Notes: a model not told the origin generated them from the sequence alone. A stretch of 64,000 bases of DNA from Cellulomonas sp. P24 (GCF_024704385.1 NZ_JAJDFX010000002.1:3968001-4032000), one strand, 5' to 3'. Counted from the first letter of the stretch, positions 8,717 through 16,924 are shown. Made by a program: numbers and translations.

Positions 8717-9445
8717 ATGGGAGATCGACGTGCTTCGGAGATGGGGGAGAACTACCTCCGGATCATCTGGAAGGCGCAGGAGTGGCCTGGCAGTTCCGTG
8801 TCTACGAACGAGATCGCCGAGACTTTGGCGGTAACGCCCTCGTCGGTGTCAGCCAATCTGAAGAAGCTCGCCCGGGACGGATTGATCGACTACGAGCCGT
8901 ATGGGCGCATCGGACTTACCCCCGCCGGTCACGAGATCGCCGTGATGGTTGTGCGTCGCCATCGCGTCTTGGAGACCTACCTGGTCGAGCGTCTAGGTCT
9001 CGGTTGGGATGAGGTGCATGTAGAGGCGCATGCCCTCGAGCATGCGGTGTCCGACCTTGTTCTGGACCGCATGGATGAGGTGCTCGGCCACCCTGCCCGC
9101 GACCCGCACGGAGACCCGATCCCTCGCTCCGATGGGAGCATCGAGCGCGCTGTGGGGTCCAGCTCCGCAGCGCGTCTGAGTGAGATCGACCCCGGCGCTC
9201 ACGGATGTGTCATTCGCATCTCGGATCACGAGCCCGAAATTCTGCGGTATCTCGAAGCGCGGGAGATCAACCTCGGGACCCGTATTCACCTGGATGAGAG
9301 GAACCTGGCAGTTGGTTCCGTGTTGATCTCCCATTCAAGCGTGACGGGTGAGCGCGTGGGGGATCGCGTCGAGGTCGCCATCGGCGCGGCCGATGCGGTG
9401 TGGGTCAGCGTCGACTCATACCCTGTCGACCCTCCTGGTCGCTGA
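8717..9445 (+). CDS. DtxR/MntR-family metal-dependent regulator
   Basis: This 242-residue protein has an N-terminal winged helix (about 10-70; EIAETLAVTPSSVSANLKKL), a dimerisation/metal-binding domain with a His/Glu-rich helix (VRRHRVLETYLVERLGL, then HVEAHALEHAVSD), and a C-terminal SH3/FeoA-like domain (about 165-240). The family represses metal uptake or controls export when Mn2+ or Fe2+ binds. As the first cargo gene of the transposon it may control the nearby Nramp or ATPase genes. The C-terminal domain resembles the DtxR/IdeR architecture more than the short Bacillus MntR. Confidence 0.9.
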   Translation: MGDRRASEMGENYLRIIWKAQEWPGSSVSTNEIAETLAVTPSSVSANLKKLARDGLIDYEPYGRIGLTPAGHEIAVMVVRRHRVLETYLVERLGLGWDEVHVEAHALEHAVSDLVLDRMDEVLGHPARDPHGDPIPRSDGSIERAVGSSSAARLSEIDPGAHGCVIRISDHEPEILRYLEAREINLGTRIHLDERNLAVGSVLISHSSVTGERVGDRVEVAIGAADAVWVSVDSYPVDPPGR

Positions 9446-9456
9446 TCAGGCTGCAA

Positions 9457-9690
9457 CTACTCCGGCAGGATGTCACCCACGGGTAGCCCGGTGATCGCGT
9501 CAGTGGCGGCGGTCGCTCCATCGACAACGCTGGTCGCCTCGTCAACGAGGCCGGTTGCGGAGTTCGTGAAGTCCTGCACTACGGTCGTGGCCGACTCGCC
9601 GAGGGAGCCCAGGTCGGCTGGCAGCCCAGGGATCTCAAGCCCCACCGCCTCCTTCACACCGATGATTGCGTTCTTGAGCGCTTCCCACAT
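9457..9690 (-). CDS. Small hypothetical protein (77 aa)
   Basis: The ATG at 9690 has a good GGAGG 5 bases upstream. The product begins MWEALKNAIIGVKEAVGLE and is then rich in alanine, threonine, valine and acidic residues. It has no cysteines and no clear signal peptide, and could form an amphipathic helix. It lies tail-to-tail with the DtxR-family gene and in the same direction as the 48-aa gene and the P1B ATPase. I do not recognise a family. The ribosome-binding site and the fit between neighbours are the support. Confidence 0.6.
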   Translation of the reverse strand: MWEALKNAIIGVKEAVGLEIPGLPADLGSLGESATTVVQDFTNSATGLVDEATSVVDGATAATDAITGLPVGDILPE

Positions 9691-9743
9691 GGGGTCCTCC
9701 GTCGTTGTCGGTCAGTACGGTCTGGGTATGGGGATGGGTGAGT

Positions 9744-9890
9744 TCAGGGTCTCCGGGTCATCTGGGCGCGCAGCCGTGCCAGATGGCGACGGTTCTCCGG
9801 CTTGGCCGCCTGCCGTCGGGCTTGGTCGATCACGGTGCGGCCCTGGGGGCTGCGGACGAATGCGGTCAGCTTCTGGATGAGGTTGGACAT
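9744..9890 (-). CDS. Small basic hypothetical protein (48 aa)
   Basis: The product starts MSNLIQKLTAFVRSPQGR and ends with an Arg/Lys-rich stretch (KPENRRHLARLRAQMTRR). The predicted protein is helical and strongly basic. It follows the P1B ATPase gene by about 90 bp on the same strand and precedes the 77-aa gene. The ribosome-binding site is weak. The family is not recognised with certainty; similar short SPQGR...KPENR proteins seem to occur in actinobacteria, from memory only. Confidence 0.5.
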   Translation of the reverse strand: MSNLIQKLTAFVRSPQGRTVIDQARRQAAKPENRRHLARLRAQMTRRP

Positions 9891-9977
9891 CGGGTTTCTC
9901 GCTCTCGGGTGGATTCGGCGGGCGTTTCAGGCGGCGGAAGCAGCGACCCACGGGTCGTGTCGGCCCACTGCTGCGGC

Positions 9978-12287
9978 TCAGTTGCCAGTGCTGCGTGCTC
10001 CGGTGGGCACGAGGCTGAACGCACCCTCTTCTTCCTGGGCGTTGTGCAGGCGTAGGACTGCGTACAGCCCGTAGAGCAGTCGTCGGAGCTCGACGACGTC
10101 TTCGGGTTGGACGGTGTCGTTGTCCAAGTTGGTAAGCAGTCGGCGCAGGCGGCTGACCTGGTGCTCGATTTCCGCGTGGGTGCGGCTGATCGCGGCGGTC
10201 GTGTCGGAACTGCCGAGGGCCCGGTCGACCAGCGGCACGAGCAGCGACTCGTCGGCCCGCTCGTGCGGGAGGAGTTCTCCCTCGAGACGGTCGAGCAGGG
10301 TGTGTGCCGGAGCGAGATCGCAGTTCTGCGTGGAGAGGGTGTCGGCCACGGCCCGGATCTGCTCGACGACGGCGAGCACCGCGTCGTGCTCGACCTTCAG
10401 TTCGTGCGCGATGGCGATGTCGGCTGACGGCATCGCGATCGTGTGGACCTTGCCGGGAAGGACGGCCCGCAGGGCGATGCCGATCGCGAGGATATCGATG
10501 ACTTCCTGGGTGACCGCACCGGCCGCCGGCGGGAGCAACCCGACCGCTGCTGCGACCATCGCGACCAGCGACAGGCCCATACCCACCAGGACCGCCTGCA
10601 GGGCGATGCGCTTGGACCGGCGGGCGATGAGGATCGCATCGGCGAGGGCATCGAGCCGGTCGACTGTCAGGACGACGTCGGCGGCCTCCGATGACGCGGT
10701 CGCTCCCCGCGCGGCCAGGGCCACGCCGACCCCCGCGGCGGCCAGCGCCGGGGCATCGTTCACGCCGTCACCGACCATGATTGTCGCGGCGTGCGCGGCC
10801 TCGGACTCGATCGCGGCGAGTTTGTCGGCCGGGTCGCAGTCGGCCAGCACGGTATCGACCCCGACGATCCGCCCGACGGTGTCGGCGATGTCGGCCCTAT
10901 CTCCGGTGACCAGGACGACCCGGCTGATGCCGGCCTCGCGCAACGTGCGGATCATTCGCGGCGCGTCGGACCGGATCGGGTCCTGGAGAAGGAACGCCCC
11001 CGCCGGTTCGCCGTCGATCGCGACGAACACGGTGAGTGAGCCGTCCAGGTCCGCGCGCCGGCGCACCTGACGCACCCATGCGGGCTGCGTGTCGCCGACG
11101 ATCCACTCGGCCTTGCCCACTTGCACCTCGTGGGTGCCGACCCGCCCGCGCAGCCCGTACCCGTGCTCTTCCTGCACGTTCTCGGGCATCTCCAGCGTCA
11201 GGCCGCGGCGGGTCGCTGCGGTGACGATCGAGGAGGCGAGGACGTGCGGGGATACCTGGTCGAGCGAGGCCGCCAGGCGCAGGACCTCGTCGGCGTCCAC
11301 CCGGTCGCTGGCTGTGACGACGTCGGCCAGGGTCGGCTGCCCCTGGGTCAGGGTGCCCGTCTTGTCGAAGAGCATGACGCGCCCGGCAGCCAGCCGCTCC
11401 AGCGCGCCGCCACCCTTGACGACAACACCGATGCGCGCAGCGCGGGACAGCCCGGACATGATCGCGATCGGTGCCGCAAGCAGCAGCGGGCACGGCGTCG
11501 CGACCACCAGAACGGCGACCGCGCGCACCGCGTCCCCGCTGAGTACCCACGCCACGCCAGCTAGCACCAGGGTGAGCGGGACGAAGACAACCGCGATCCG
11601 GTCAGCCGCGCGCACGAACGGCGCCGACGACGCCTGCGCTTGCTCCACGAGGCGCACCACACCCGCATAGGTGGACTCCGCAGCCACCGAGGTCGCGACG
11701 AGGTCGATCGGCGGCCCGGCGTTGACCACCCCGCTGCGCACTTCATCCCCTGCCGGTCGCTCGACCGGCAGGGACTCCCCCGTCAGCGCGGCTTCGTCCA
11801 GGATCCCACCCGACACGAGGCGCCCGTCGACCGGAACGACCTCCCCCGTGCCCACCAGGATCCGGTCCCCCCTGCAGACCTCGTCCACAGGGACCTCGAC
11901 GACACTGCCCTCCAGCCGGCGCCGGGCCGTGCGCGGGGCCCGCTCTACCAGCAGGCTCAGCTCGCGCCGCGCCCGTGCCGCCGCCCTCGCCTCAAGCAGT
12001 TGGCCCGAGGCGAGCATCACCGTGATCATCGCGCCTGCGAACGGCTCGTCTACCCACAGGGCACCAGCCAGTGCGAGCAGCGCGATGACGTCGACGCTCG
12101 GCTGACGGCGCCGGATCGCGCCCGCCGTCCACGCGATCGAGAACGCCAGCCCGAGTACCGTCCCGGCAACCCACAGCGACTCCGAGAACGGCATGGCACC
12201 CAGCAGCCACGCCGCGCCGCCCCCGAGCAACAGCACGGTGGAGGAGACGAAAAGCAGTAGCTGCACACGACTGCGAATCCACGTCAT
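9978..12287 (-). CDS. P1B-type metal ATPase with C-terminal hemerythrin domain (P1B-5/Nia-like)
   Basis: The 769-residue pump has TGES at about 169-172, the membrane metal site TPCP at 264-267, the phosphorylation motif DKTGTLTQ at about 308, and the hinge GDGVNDAP. The last ~150 residues form a hemerythrin-like bundle: HELKVEHD, LLPHERADE, THAEIEHQ, RLHNAQEEE. TPCP plus a C-terminal hemerythrin domain defines the P1B-5 class, whose Sinorhizobium member Nia exports Ni and Fe. No N-terminal CxxC metal-binding domain is seen. The likely role is export of Fe2+, Ni2+ or Co2+, with the hemerythrin domain as an iron or oxygen sensor (family knowledge). The upstream region 12288-12460 contains an inverted TTGTGG/CCACAA pair around 12335-12375. 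Confidence 0.9.
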   Translation of the reverse strand: MTWIRSRVQLLLFVSSTVLLLGGGAAWLLGAMPFSESLWVAGTVLGLAFSIAWTAGAIRRRQPSVDVIALLALAGALWVDEPFAGAMITVMLASGQLLEARAAARARRELSLLVERAPRTARRRLEGSVVEVPVDEVCRGDRILVGTGEVVPVDGRLVSGGILDEAALTGESLPVERPAGDEVRSGVVNAGPPIDLVATSVAAESTYAGVVRLVEQAQASSAPFVRAADRIAVVFVPLTLVLAGVAWVLSGDAVRAVAVLVVATPCPLLLAAPIAIMSGLSRAARIGVVVKGGGALERLAAGRVMLFDKTGTLTQGQPTLADVVTASDRVDADEVLRLAASLDQVSPHVLASSIVTAATRRGLTLEMPENVQEEHGYGLRGRVGTHEVQVGKAEWIVGDTQPAWVRQVRRRADLDGSLTVFVAIDGEPAGAFLLQDPIRSDAPRMIRTLREAGISRVVLVTGDRADIADTVGRIVGVDTVLADCDPADKLAAIESEAAHAATIMVGDGVNDAPALAAAGVGVALAARGATASSEAADVVLTVDRLDALADAILIARRSKRIALQAVLVGMGLSLVAMVAAAVGLLPPAAGAVTQEVIDILAIGIALRAVLPGKVHTIAMPSADIAIAHELKVEHDAVLAVVEQIRAVADTLSTQNCDLAPAHTLLDRLEGELLPHERADESLLVPLVDRALGSSDTTAAISRTHAEIEHQVSRLRRLLTNLDNDTVQPEDVVELRRLLYGLYAVLRLHNAQEEEGAFSLVPTGARSTGN

Positions 12288-12460
12288 CTGAACAGTCTGT
12301 GAACCCGCCCGGCTATGTGTCTACGCGCAAAGGAAGTTGTGGCACGCCTCATGAGCGATTGCACGGATCACCACAAATCGATCCAGGGCCTTCGCGTGCG
12401 TGCGCCTCGGCCATCGCAAGGGGATGGTGGCGCGCTCAGCGCGCAGCACTTGCGTAACTT

Positions 12461-12480
12461 GCCCCGCCCGTGTCGGGGGG
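12461..12480 (-). terminator. Possible hairpin after arsR copy 1
   Basis: CCCCG and CGGGG face each other across CCCGTGT directly after the ArsR stop codon. This is a short, weak candidate terminator separating arsR from the ATPase promoter. Confidence 0.35.
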
Positions 12481-12798
12481 TCAGTCGCGCAGGTCGAGGA
12501 TGTGTTCGACGGCTTGGTGGACGAGGGTGACGATGTGGGGGTCGGTGACTCGGTAGAGCAGGCGTCGGCCATCGCGGCGTGCGTCGATCCATCCGGCCAG
12601 GCGCAGCTTGGCCAGGTGCTGGCTGATGCCGGCCTTGGTCCCGCCGACTGCGGCGACGAGCGTGGTGACGTCGACCTCGTCGTTGGACAGGATCCACAGC
12701 AGGTGCAGGCGGCCGGGGGCGCTCAGGAGAGCGAAGACTTCGGCGGCGTCCTCGAGGACGTCACGAGCCGGCGCGTCGCGGCTTGTCGGCTGGGTCAT
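12481..12798 (-). CDS. ArsR/SmtB-family metal sensor, copy 1
   Basis: This is a 105-residue winged-helix repressor with the recognition helix in GGTKAGISQHLAKLRLAGW. Near the C-terminus the spacing D-x-H-x10-H-x2-D (in TDPHIVTLVHQAVEHILD) matches the alpha-5 metal site of SmtB/CzrA/NmtR proteins, so it should be released from DNA by a divalent metal. There are no sensor cysteines. The ATG at 12798 follows GGAGACAG. It is divergent from the Nramp gene, and the shared intergenic palindrome GTTGCGCAAC at 12835-12844 is the likely operator. Confidence 0.9.
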   Translation of the reverse strand: MTQPTSRDAPARDVLEDAAEVFALLSAPGRLHLLWILSNDEVDVTTLVAAVGGTKAGISQHLAKLRLAGWIDARRDGRRLLYRVTDPHIVTLVHQAVEHILDLRD

Positions 12799-12828
12799 GA
12801 CTGTCTCCGGATCGTCGAGTAAGGCAAG

Positions 12829-12876
12829 ACTATAGTTGCGCAACCACTTGACAGTCCATGTACGGCGCGCTCTACT
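12829..12876. promoter_or_regulatory. Divergent arsR/Nramp promoter with GTTGCGCAAC operator
   Basis: On the plus strand TTGACA (12848-12853), a 17-bp spacer and TCTACT (12871-12876) can start the Nramp transcript. On the minus strand TGGACT, 18 bp and TATAGT (12834-12829) can start arsR. The perfect palindrome GTTGCGCAAC (12835-12844) lies between and overlaps the arsR -35/-10 region. The same layout occurs at 28676-28724. Confidence 0.75.
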
Positions 12877-12941
12877 TCTCGTGTCGACCGGACGTCTCTG
12901 CGCGCCATGGCCGCGCCGGACCCGAAGAGGAGGTGAGGGGT

Positions 12942-13016
12942 ATGAATCCCGGACATAGTTGCCCGCCCAGCGATCTCCCTTCATCGCCGGTCGGCCCGCG
13001 TCTCGGAGAGCTGTAA
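12942..13016 (+). CDS. Candidate leader peptide (24 aa) of Nramp copy 1
   Basis: A GAGGAGGTGAGG Shine-Dalgarno region precedes ATG at 12942. The 24-codon frame begins MNPGHS and continues CPPSDLPSSPVGP, with seven prolines in all, ending in TAA. It lies about 60 nt after the predicted transcription start and about 150 nt before the Nramp start. The second Nramp leader (28600-28526) has an upstream ORF of exactly the same length with the same first six residues, while the rest of the leaders has diverged. Proline-rich leader peptides such as MgtL and MgtP of enterobacteria sense low Mg2+; a similar role here is inference. Confidence 0.65.
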   Translation: MNPGHSCPPSDLPSSPVGPRLGEL

Positions 13017-13163
13017 CCCGCTTCCGTCACCATCAGGTCGGCCTCGCACGTGGCTCCTCGGCGTTGAGGATGTCCGCACCAGGTCGCGCGCCAGCATGCG
13101 TGCTCGTCCCCTCTTCCTTCTGCGCCGCCCTCGGGGTGCGCGCTGCTGCGCTTGGAGCATGTG

Positions 13164-14815
13164 ATGACCGCTGAGACGACTGGCCGCAGCGCGGTTCTCG
13201 ACAGCGCCCACGAGGGCGACATCCAGGGTGCGTTCGGCACGATCCGCCAAGGCGATGTCGCGCCCCGCACCCGGACCTCGATGCGCCTGAAGACACTGCT
13301 GGCGGTCATCGGTCCCGGCCTGATCGTGATGGTCGGCGACAACGACGCCGGTGCGTTCGGCACCTACACCCAGGCTGGTCAGAACTACGGCACACGCATG
13401 CTGTGGACGCTGCTGCTCCTGGTTCCGGTGATCTACGTCAACCAGGAGATGGTCCTGCGCCTGGGCGCGGTCACAGGCGTGGGACATGCACGGCTGATCC
13501 TGGAGCGGTACGGGAAGTTCTGGGGCGCGTTCAGCGTGATCGACCTGTTCGTCCTGAACGCGCTGACGATCGTGACCGAGTTCATCGGCATCAGCCTCGG
13601 TCTGACCTACCTGGGCCTGCCGAAGATCCCGGGCGTCTTCGCCGCCGCCGTCATCGTGATCGCGTCGGTCTCCACCGGGTCGTTCCGACGCTTTGAGCGC
13701 GTCAGCCTGTTCCTCGTCGCTGGCTCCATGACGCTGATCCCGATCTTCCTGGCGGTCCACCCGCCGGCCGGGCAACTCGTGCACGACTTCGTCGTCCCGG
13801 GCCTGCCCGGGGGTCAGAGCTGTCCACCGTGATGCTGCTGATCATCGCCATCGTCGGGACGACCGTCGCGCCGTGGCAGCTGTTCTTCCAGCAGTCGTAC
13901 CTCATCGACAAGCGCATCACCCCCCGGTTCATCCGCTACGAGCGGGTCGACCTGTGGATCGGGATCCTCTTCGTGGTCGTCGGCGCCGGCGCGATGATGG
14001 CGTTCACCGCGACGGCGTTCGCCGGCACGCGCGGGCAAGGCAACTACACCGACGCGCTCGGCGTCGCCCAGGGGCTCGCGGCCCACGCCGGCCACTGGGC
14101 CGGGATCCTGTTCGCGATCGCCCTCATCGACGCGTCGATCATCGGTGCAGCCGCCGTGGGCCTGTCGACGTCCTACGCGCTCGGCGACGTGCTGGGCCTG
14201 CGCCACTCGTTGCACCGGCGCCCGTCAGAGGCCAAAGCGTTCTACGCGATCTTCGCCGGTCTGCTGCTCGTGTCCGCGGTGATCGTGATCATTCCGGGCA
14301 GCCCGCTGGGCCTGCTGACCGAGGGCGTGCAGACGCTCGCGGGCGTGCTGCTTCCCTCGGCCACGGTGTTCCTGCTGCTGCTGTGCAACGACCGCGGCGT
14401 GCTCGGACCGTGGACCAACGGGCGCGGCATGAACATCTTCAGCGGCGTCATCATCGCCGTGCTGGTCATGCTGTCCACGGTCCTGACCGCCAGCGTGCTG
14501 TTCCCCGGCATCACCTCGGTCCAGATCATCGCGATCTTCGTCGTCGGAACGGTCCTCACCGTTGTCGCCGGGGCGTACCTGGCCTGGACCGCACTTCGCC
14601 ACCGGAACAAGGCGCCAACTGTTCCGGTCGATCCCGCGCGCCCCGCCGAGCCGGAGCTCGACCGCGCCACCTGGCGGATGCCTCCGATCGCACTGCTGAG
14701 CAAGCCCGTCATGAGCGCCGGTAGCCGGACCGGACTGGCGGTCTTGCGCGGCTACCTCCTGGTGGCTTCCGCACTCGTCGTCGTCAAGGTCGTCCAGCTC
14801 GCCATGGGCTCTTGA
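13164..14815 (+). pseudogene. Nramp-family metal transporter, copy 1, single-base frameshift
   Basis: The frame from ATG 13164 (GGAG 7 bases upstream) runs for about 220 residues and then leaves frame near 13810-13815, reaching a stop at 13832. The remainder of the transporter continues from about 13829 to 14815 in another frame. Compared with copy 2, one G is missing from the run CCCGGGGG at 13807-13814; adding it restores GGSELSTVMLL. Both halves are otherwise well conserved. The site residues match copy 2 (DNDAGAF in helix 1, APWQ in helix 6). It could be a recent loss, a sequencing or assembly error in a G run, or slippage-corrected expression. Confidence 0.8.
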
Positions 14816-14852
14816 CCACCTGCGCTACCGCGTACCGACCAGAAAGAGCACG

Positions 14853-16109
14853 ATGACCAGAGTGACCGAACCCCAGCCCGCCCCCACGGGCCAGCTCCCC
14901 GGAGTCTTGCTGCTGTCCGCACTGCTGCGCCGGACGGCCGTCGACGGTGCCGGTCACGGCCTGGGCCGGCTCAGCGACATCATCGTGCGCCTGCGCGAGG
15001 GCGACTACCCCGCAGTGACCGGCTTGGTCGCCCACGTCGGAGGTCGCGACCTTTTCGTCCCCGCCAACGAGATCCTCGCCTGGGACGACCAACGCCTCGA
15101 GCTCGCCTCGGCCCGCCTGGACCTGCGGCCCTTCGAGCGCCGCACCGGCGAGGTCCTGCTGCGCCGCGACGTCCTGGGCCACCGACTGGTCGACGTCGAA
15201 GAACCCGGCCTGGTGACCGCGCACGACGTCCGGCTCTCCCGCACCGGCGACGGATGGGCCGTCAACGCGGTCGACATCCACCCGCGGGGACTACTGCGCC
15301 GGCGAGGGGGTCACACCTGGCGCGACTGGTCGGGGTTCGAGGCCCTGATCGGCCACGACGGCTCATTGCCCGCACGCACACCGATGGGTGGGCTGCACCG
15401 GTTGAAGCCTGCCGAGCTCGCGGACATCATCGAAGACGCCTCCGACAGTGAGCAGCACGAGCTGCTCACCCGCGTCCATGCCCACCCCGAGCTTGAGGCC
15501 GACGTCTTCGAAGAGCTGGACGAGGACCAGGCCTCCGACCTCCTCGAAGCCCGCACAGACCCGCAGATCGCCGACATCCTGGGACGGATGCGCGCCGATG
15601 ACGCCGCCGACGCGCTGCTCGACCTGCCCCAAGAGCGGCGCCTGAGCGTCCTGGGACTGCTCCCGGACATCCAGCGGCAGAAGATCACCGTCCTGCTCGG
15701 CTACCAGGAGACCACCGCCGGGGGTCTGATGAGCGTGGACTACCTGCTGCTGCCCGCCACGACCACCGTCGCGGAAGCGCTCGGTGCCGTCCGGGCGGCC
15801 ACGCAGATGCAGCACGAGGCCATCGTCGTCGTCTTCTGCCACGACGAGAACCAGCACGTCGTCGGGGCAGTGGGCCTGGTCGCCCTGGTCCAGGGCGACC
15901 CGCGTGCCACGCTCGACGTGTTGGCCGAACCCGACCCCGTGCACGTGCACCCCGACGCCGACCTCACCGAGATCACGCTGGCCATGGCCGACTACAACCT
16001 CCTGGTCCTGCCGGTCCTGGACCACGATGACCACCTCATCGGGGTCCTGACCAGCGACGACATCCTCGAAGCCGCCATCGCACCCGAATGGCGCCGACGG
16101 CGCGGGTAG
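14853..16109 (+). CDS. PRC-barrel / MgtE-N / CBS protein, Nramp partner, copy 1
   Basis: The 418-residue protein has an N-terminal PRC-barrel-like part (about 15-175; GHGLGRLSDIIVRLREGDYP, LRRDVLGHRLVDVE), an MgtE-N superhelical domain (about 180-285; ELEADVFEELDEDQASDLLE, RMRADDAADALLDLP) and two CBS domains (about 290-415). It lacks the five-helix membrane domain of MgtE, so it is a soluble or peripheral protein. In MgtE these cytosolic domains bind Mg2+ and gate the channel. Encoded directly after the Nramp gene in both modules, it is a plausible metal-sensing regulatory subunit or a partner of it (inference). Confidence 0.85.
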   Translation: MTRVTEPQPAPTGQLPGVLLLSALLRRTAVDGAGHGLGRLSDIIVRLREGDYPAVTGLVAHVGGRDLFVPANEILAWDDQRLELASARLDLRPFERRTGEVLLRRDVLGHRLVDVEEPGLVTAHDVRLSRTGDGWAVNAVDIHPRGLLRRRGGHTWRDWSGFEALIGHDGSLPARTPMGGLHRLKPAELADIIEDASDSEQHELLTRVHAHPELEADVFEELDEDQASDLLEARTDPQIADILGRMRADDAADALLDLPQERRLSVLGLLPDIQRQKITVLLGYQETTAGGLMSVDYLLLPATTTVAEALGAVRAATQMQHEAIVVVFCHDENQHVVGAVGLVALVQGDPRATLDVLAEPDPVHVHPDADLTEITLAMADYNLLVLPVLDHDDHLIGVLTSDDILEAAIAPEWRRRRG

Positions 16110-16115
16110 CGGGCG

Positions 16116-16697
16116 ATGAACACGATCGACGGACCGATCCTCGTCGTCTACGCGAGCAGGCACGGGGCGACCCAAGCAATCGCCGACCGCATCGCCACCA
16201 CACTCACCGGTGCAGGGCACCGCGTGGACCTGCGAGCGGCCCACGAGCGGCTCGACGTGAGCGACTACGACACGTTCGTCATCGGGAGCGCCATTCACGG
16301 CAACTGCTGGCTCAGGGACGCCTCGGACTTCGTCGACCGCAACATCGACCACCTAACTACGCGCCCCGTGTGGCTGTTCAGCAGCGGCCCCCTGGGCACA
16401 GACACAACAGACGCCGCCGGGCGCGACCTGCGCACGAGCTCGGTGCCCACGGATGTCACCGAGTTCTCCCAGGCGATCCACCCACGGGATCACCGAGTCT
16501 TCTTCGGCGCACTCGATGCCGCCACCCTGAGCGCGAGCGAGAAGGCAGTGCGCAGACTGCCCGCCCTGCGAGGACTCATGCCTGAAGGCGACTTCCGCAA
16601 CTGGGCTCAGATCGAGGCATGGGCACGCGACGTCGCCGCGCAAGCACGACAACCCGACCCCCCTACCGGAAGGACGAAGCCGTGCCACGATCAGTGA
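16116..16697 (+). CDS. Flavodoxin-domain protein (HemG-like)
   Basis: This 193-residue protein has a flavodoxin fold. The FMN phosphate loop is YASRHGATQAIADRIA, and VIGSAIHGNCW plus FSSGPLG are the other flavin-contact loops. It resembles menaquinone-dependent protoporphyrinogen oxidase/flavodoxin domain proteins of actinobacteria. It probably binds FMN and transfers electrons; the partner is unknown. It starts 6 bp after the MgtE-N/CBS gene and so belongs to the same operon. Confidence 0.8.
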   Translation: MNTIDGPILVVYASRHGATQAIADRIATTLTGAGHRVDLRAAHERLDVSDYDTFVIGSAIHGNCWLRDASDFVDRNIDHLTTRPVWLFSSGPLGTDTTDAAGRDLRTSSVPTDVTEFSQAIHPRDHRVFFGALDAATLSASEKAVRRLPALRGLMPEGDFRNWAQIEAWARDVAAQARQPDPPTGRTKPCHDQ

Positions 16698-16924
16698 GGG
16701 GCAACACCAACAACCACGACGAAGCAGTCCGGGCCTTCAACGACGCAGGCCAGGGAACAGACCCGACCGAGATTCGCATCGCCCTCGCGGTTGCCCAGTA
16801 TCACGCGACCATGGCGACCTACGAGACCGGACTGCAGATCGCCGCCCGGCTCGACGCACTCACAACCCTGCTCGCCAGCGCCCCGATACCCACCGCGACC
16901 CCTGACGCCGACGAAGGCACTTGA
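16682..16924 (+). CDS. Small hypothetical protein (80 aa)
   Basis: A GTG at 16682 preceded by GGAAGGA overlaps the end of the flavodoxin gene by 16 bp, indicating translational coupling. The product has a polar N-terminus (NTNNHDEAVRAFNDAGQG) and an alanine/leucine-rich helix region (ATYETGLQIAARLDALTTLL). There is no cysteine, signal peptide or clear membrane segment. The family is not recognised. It is the last cargo gene before the resolution region. Confidence 0.55.
   Translation: MPRSVRGNTNNHDEAVRAFNDAGQGTDPTEIRIALAVAQYHATMATYETGLQIAARLDALTTLLASAPIPTATPDADEGT

Noticed and set aside
12481-12984. Longer ArsR frame extending to 12984
   Set aside because: The extension crosses the promoter and leader region; ATG 12798 has a good ribosome-binding site and the standard family N-terminus.
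13017-13160. Classical metal riboswitch (yybP-ykoY or M-box) in the Nramp leader
   Set aside because: No recognisable riboswitch core was seen by eye; the conserved part of the leader is the ORF start and its ribosome-binding site. A covariance-model scan would be decisive.
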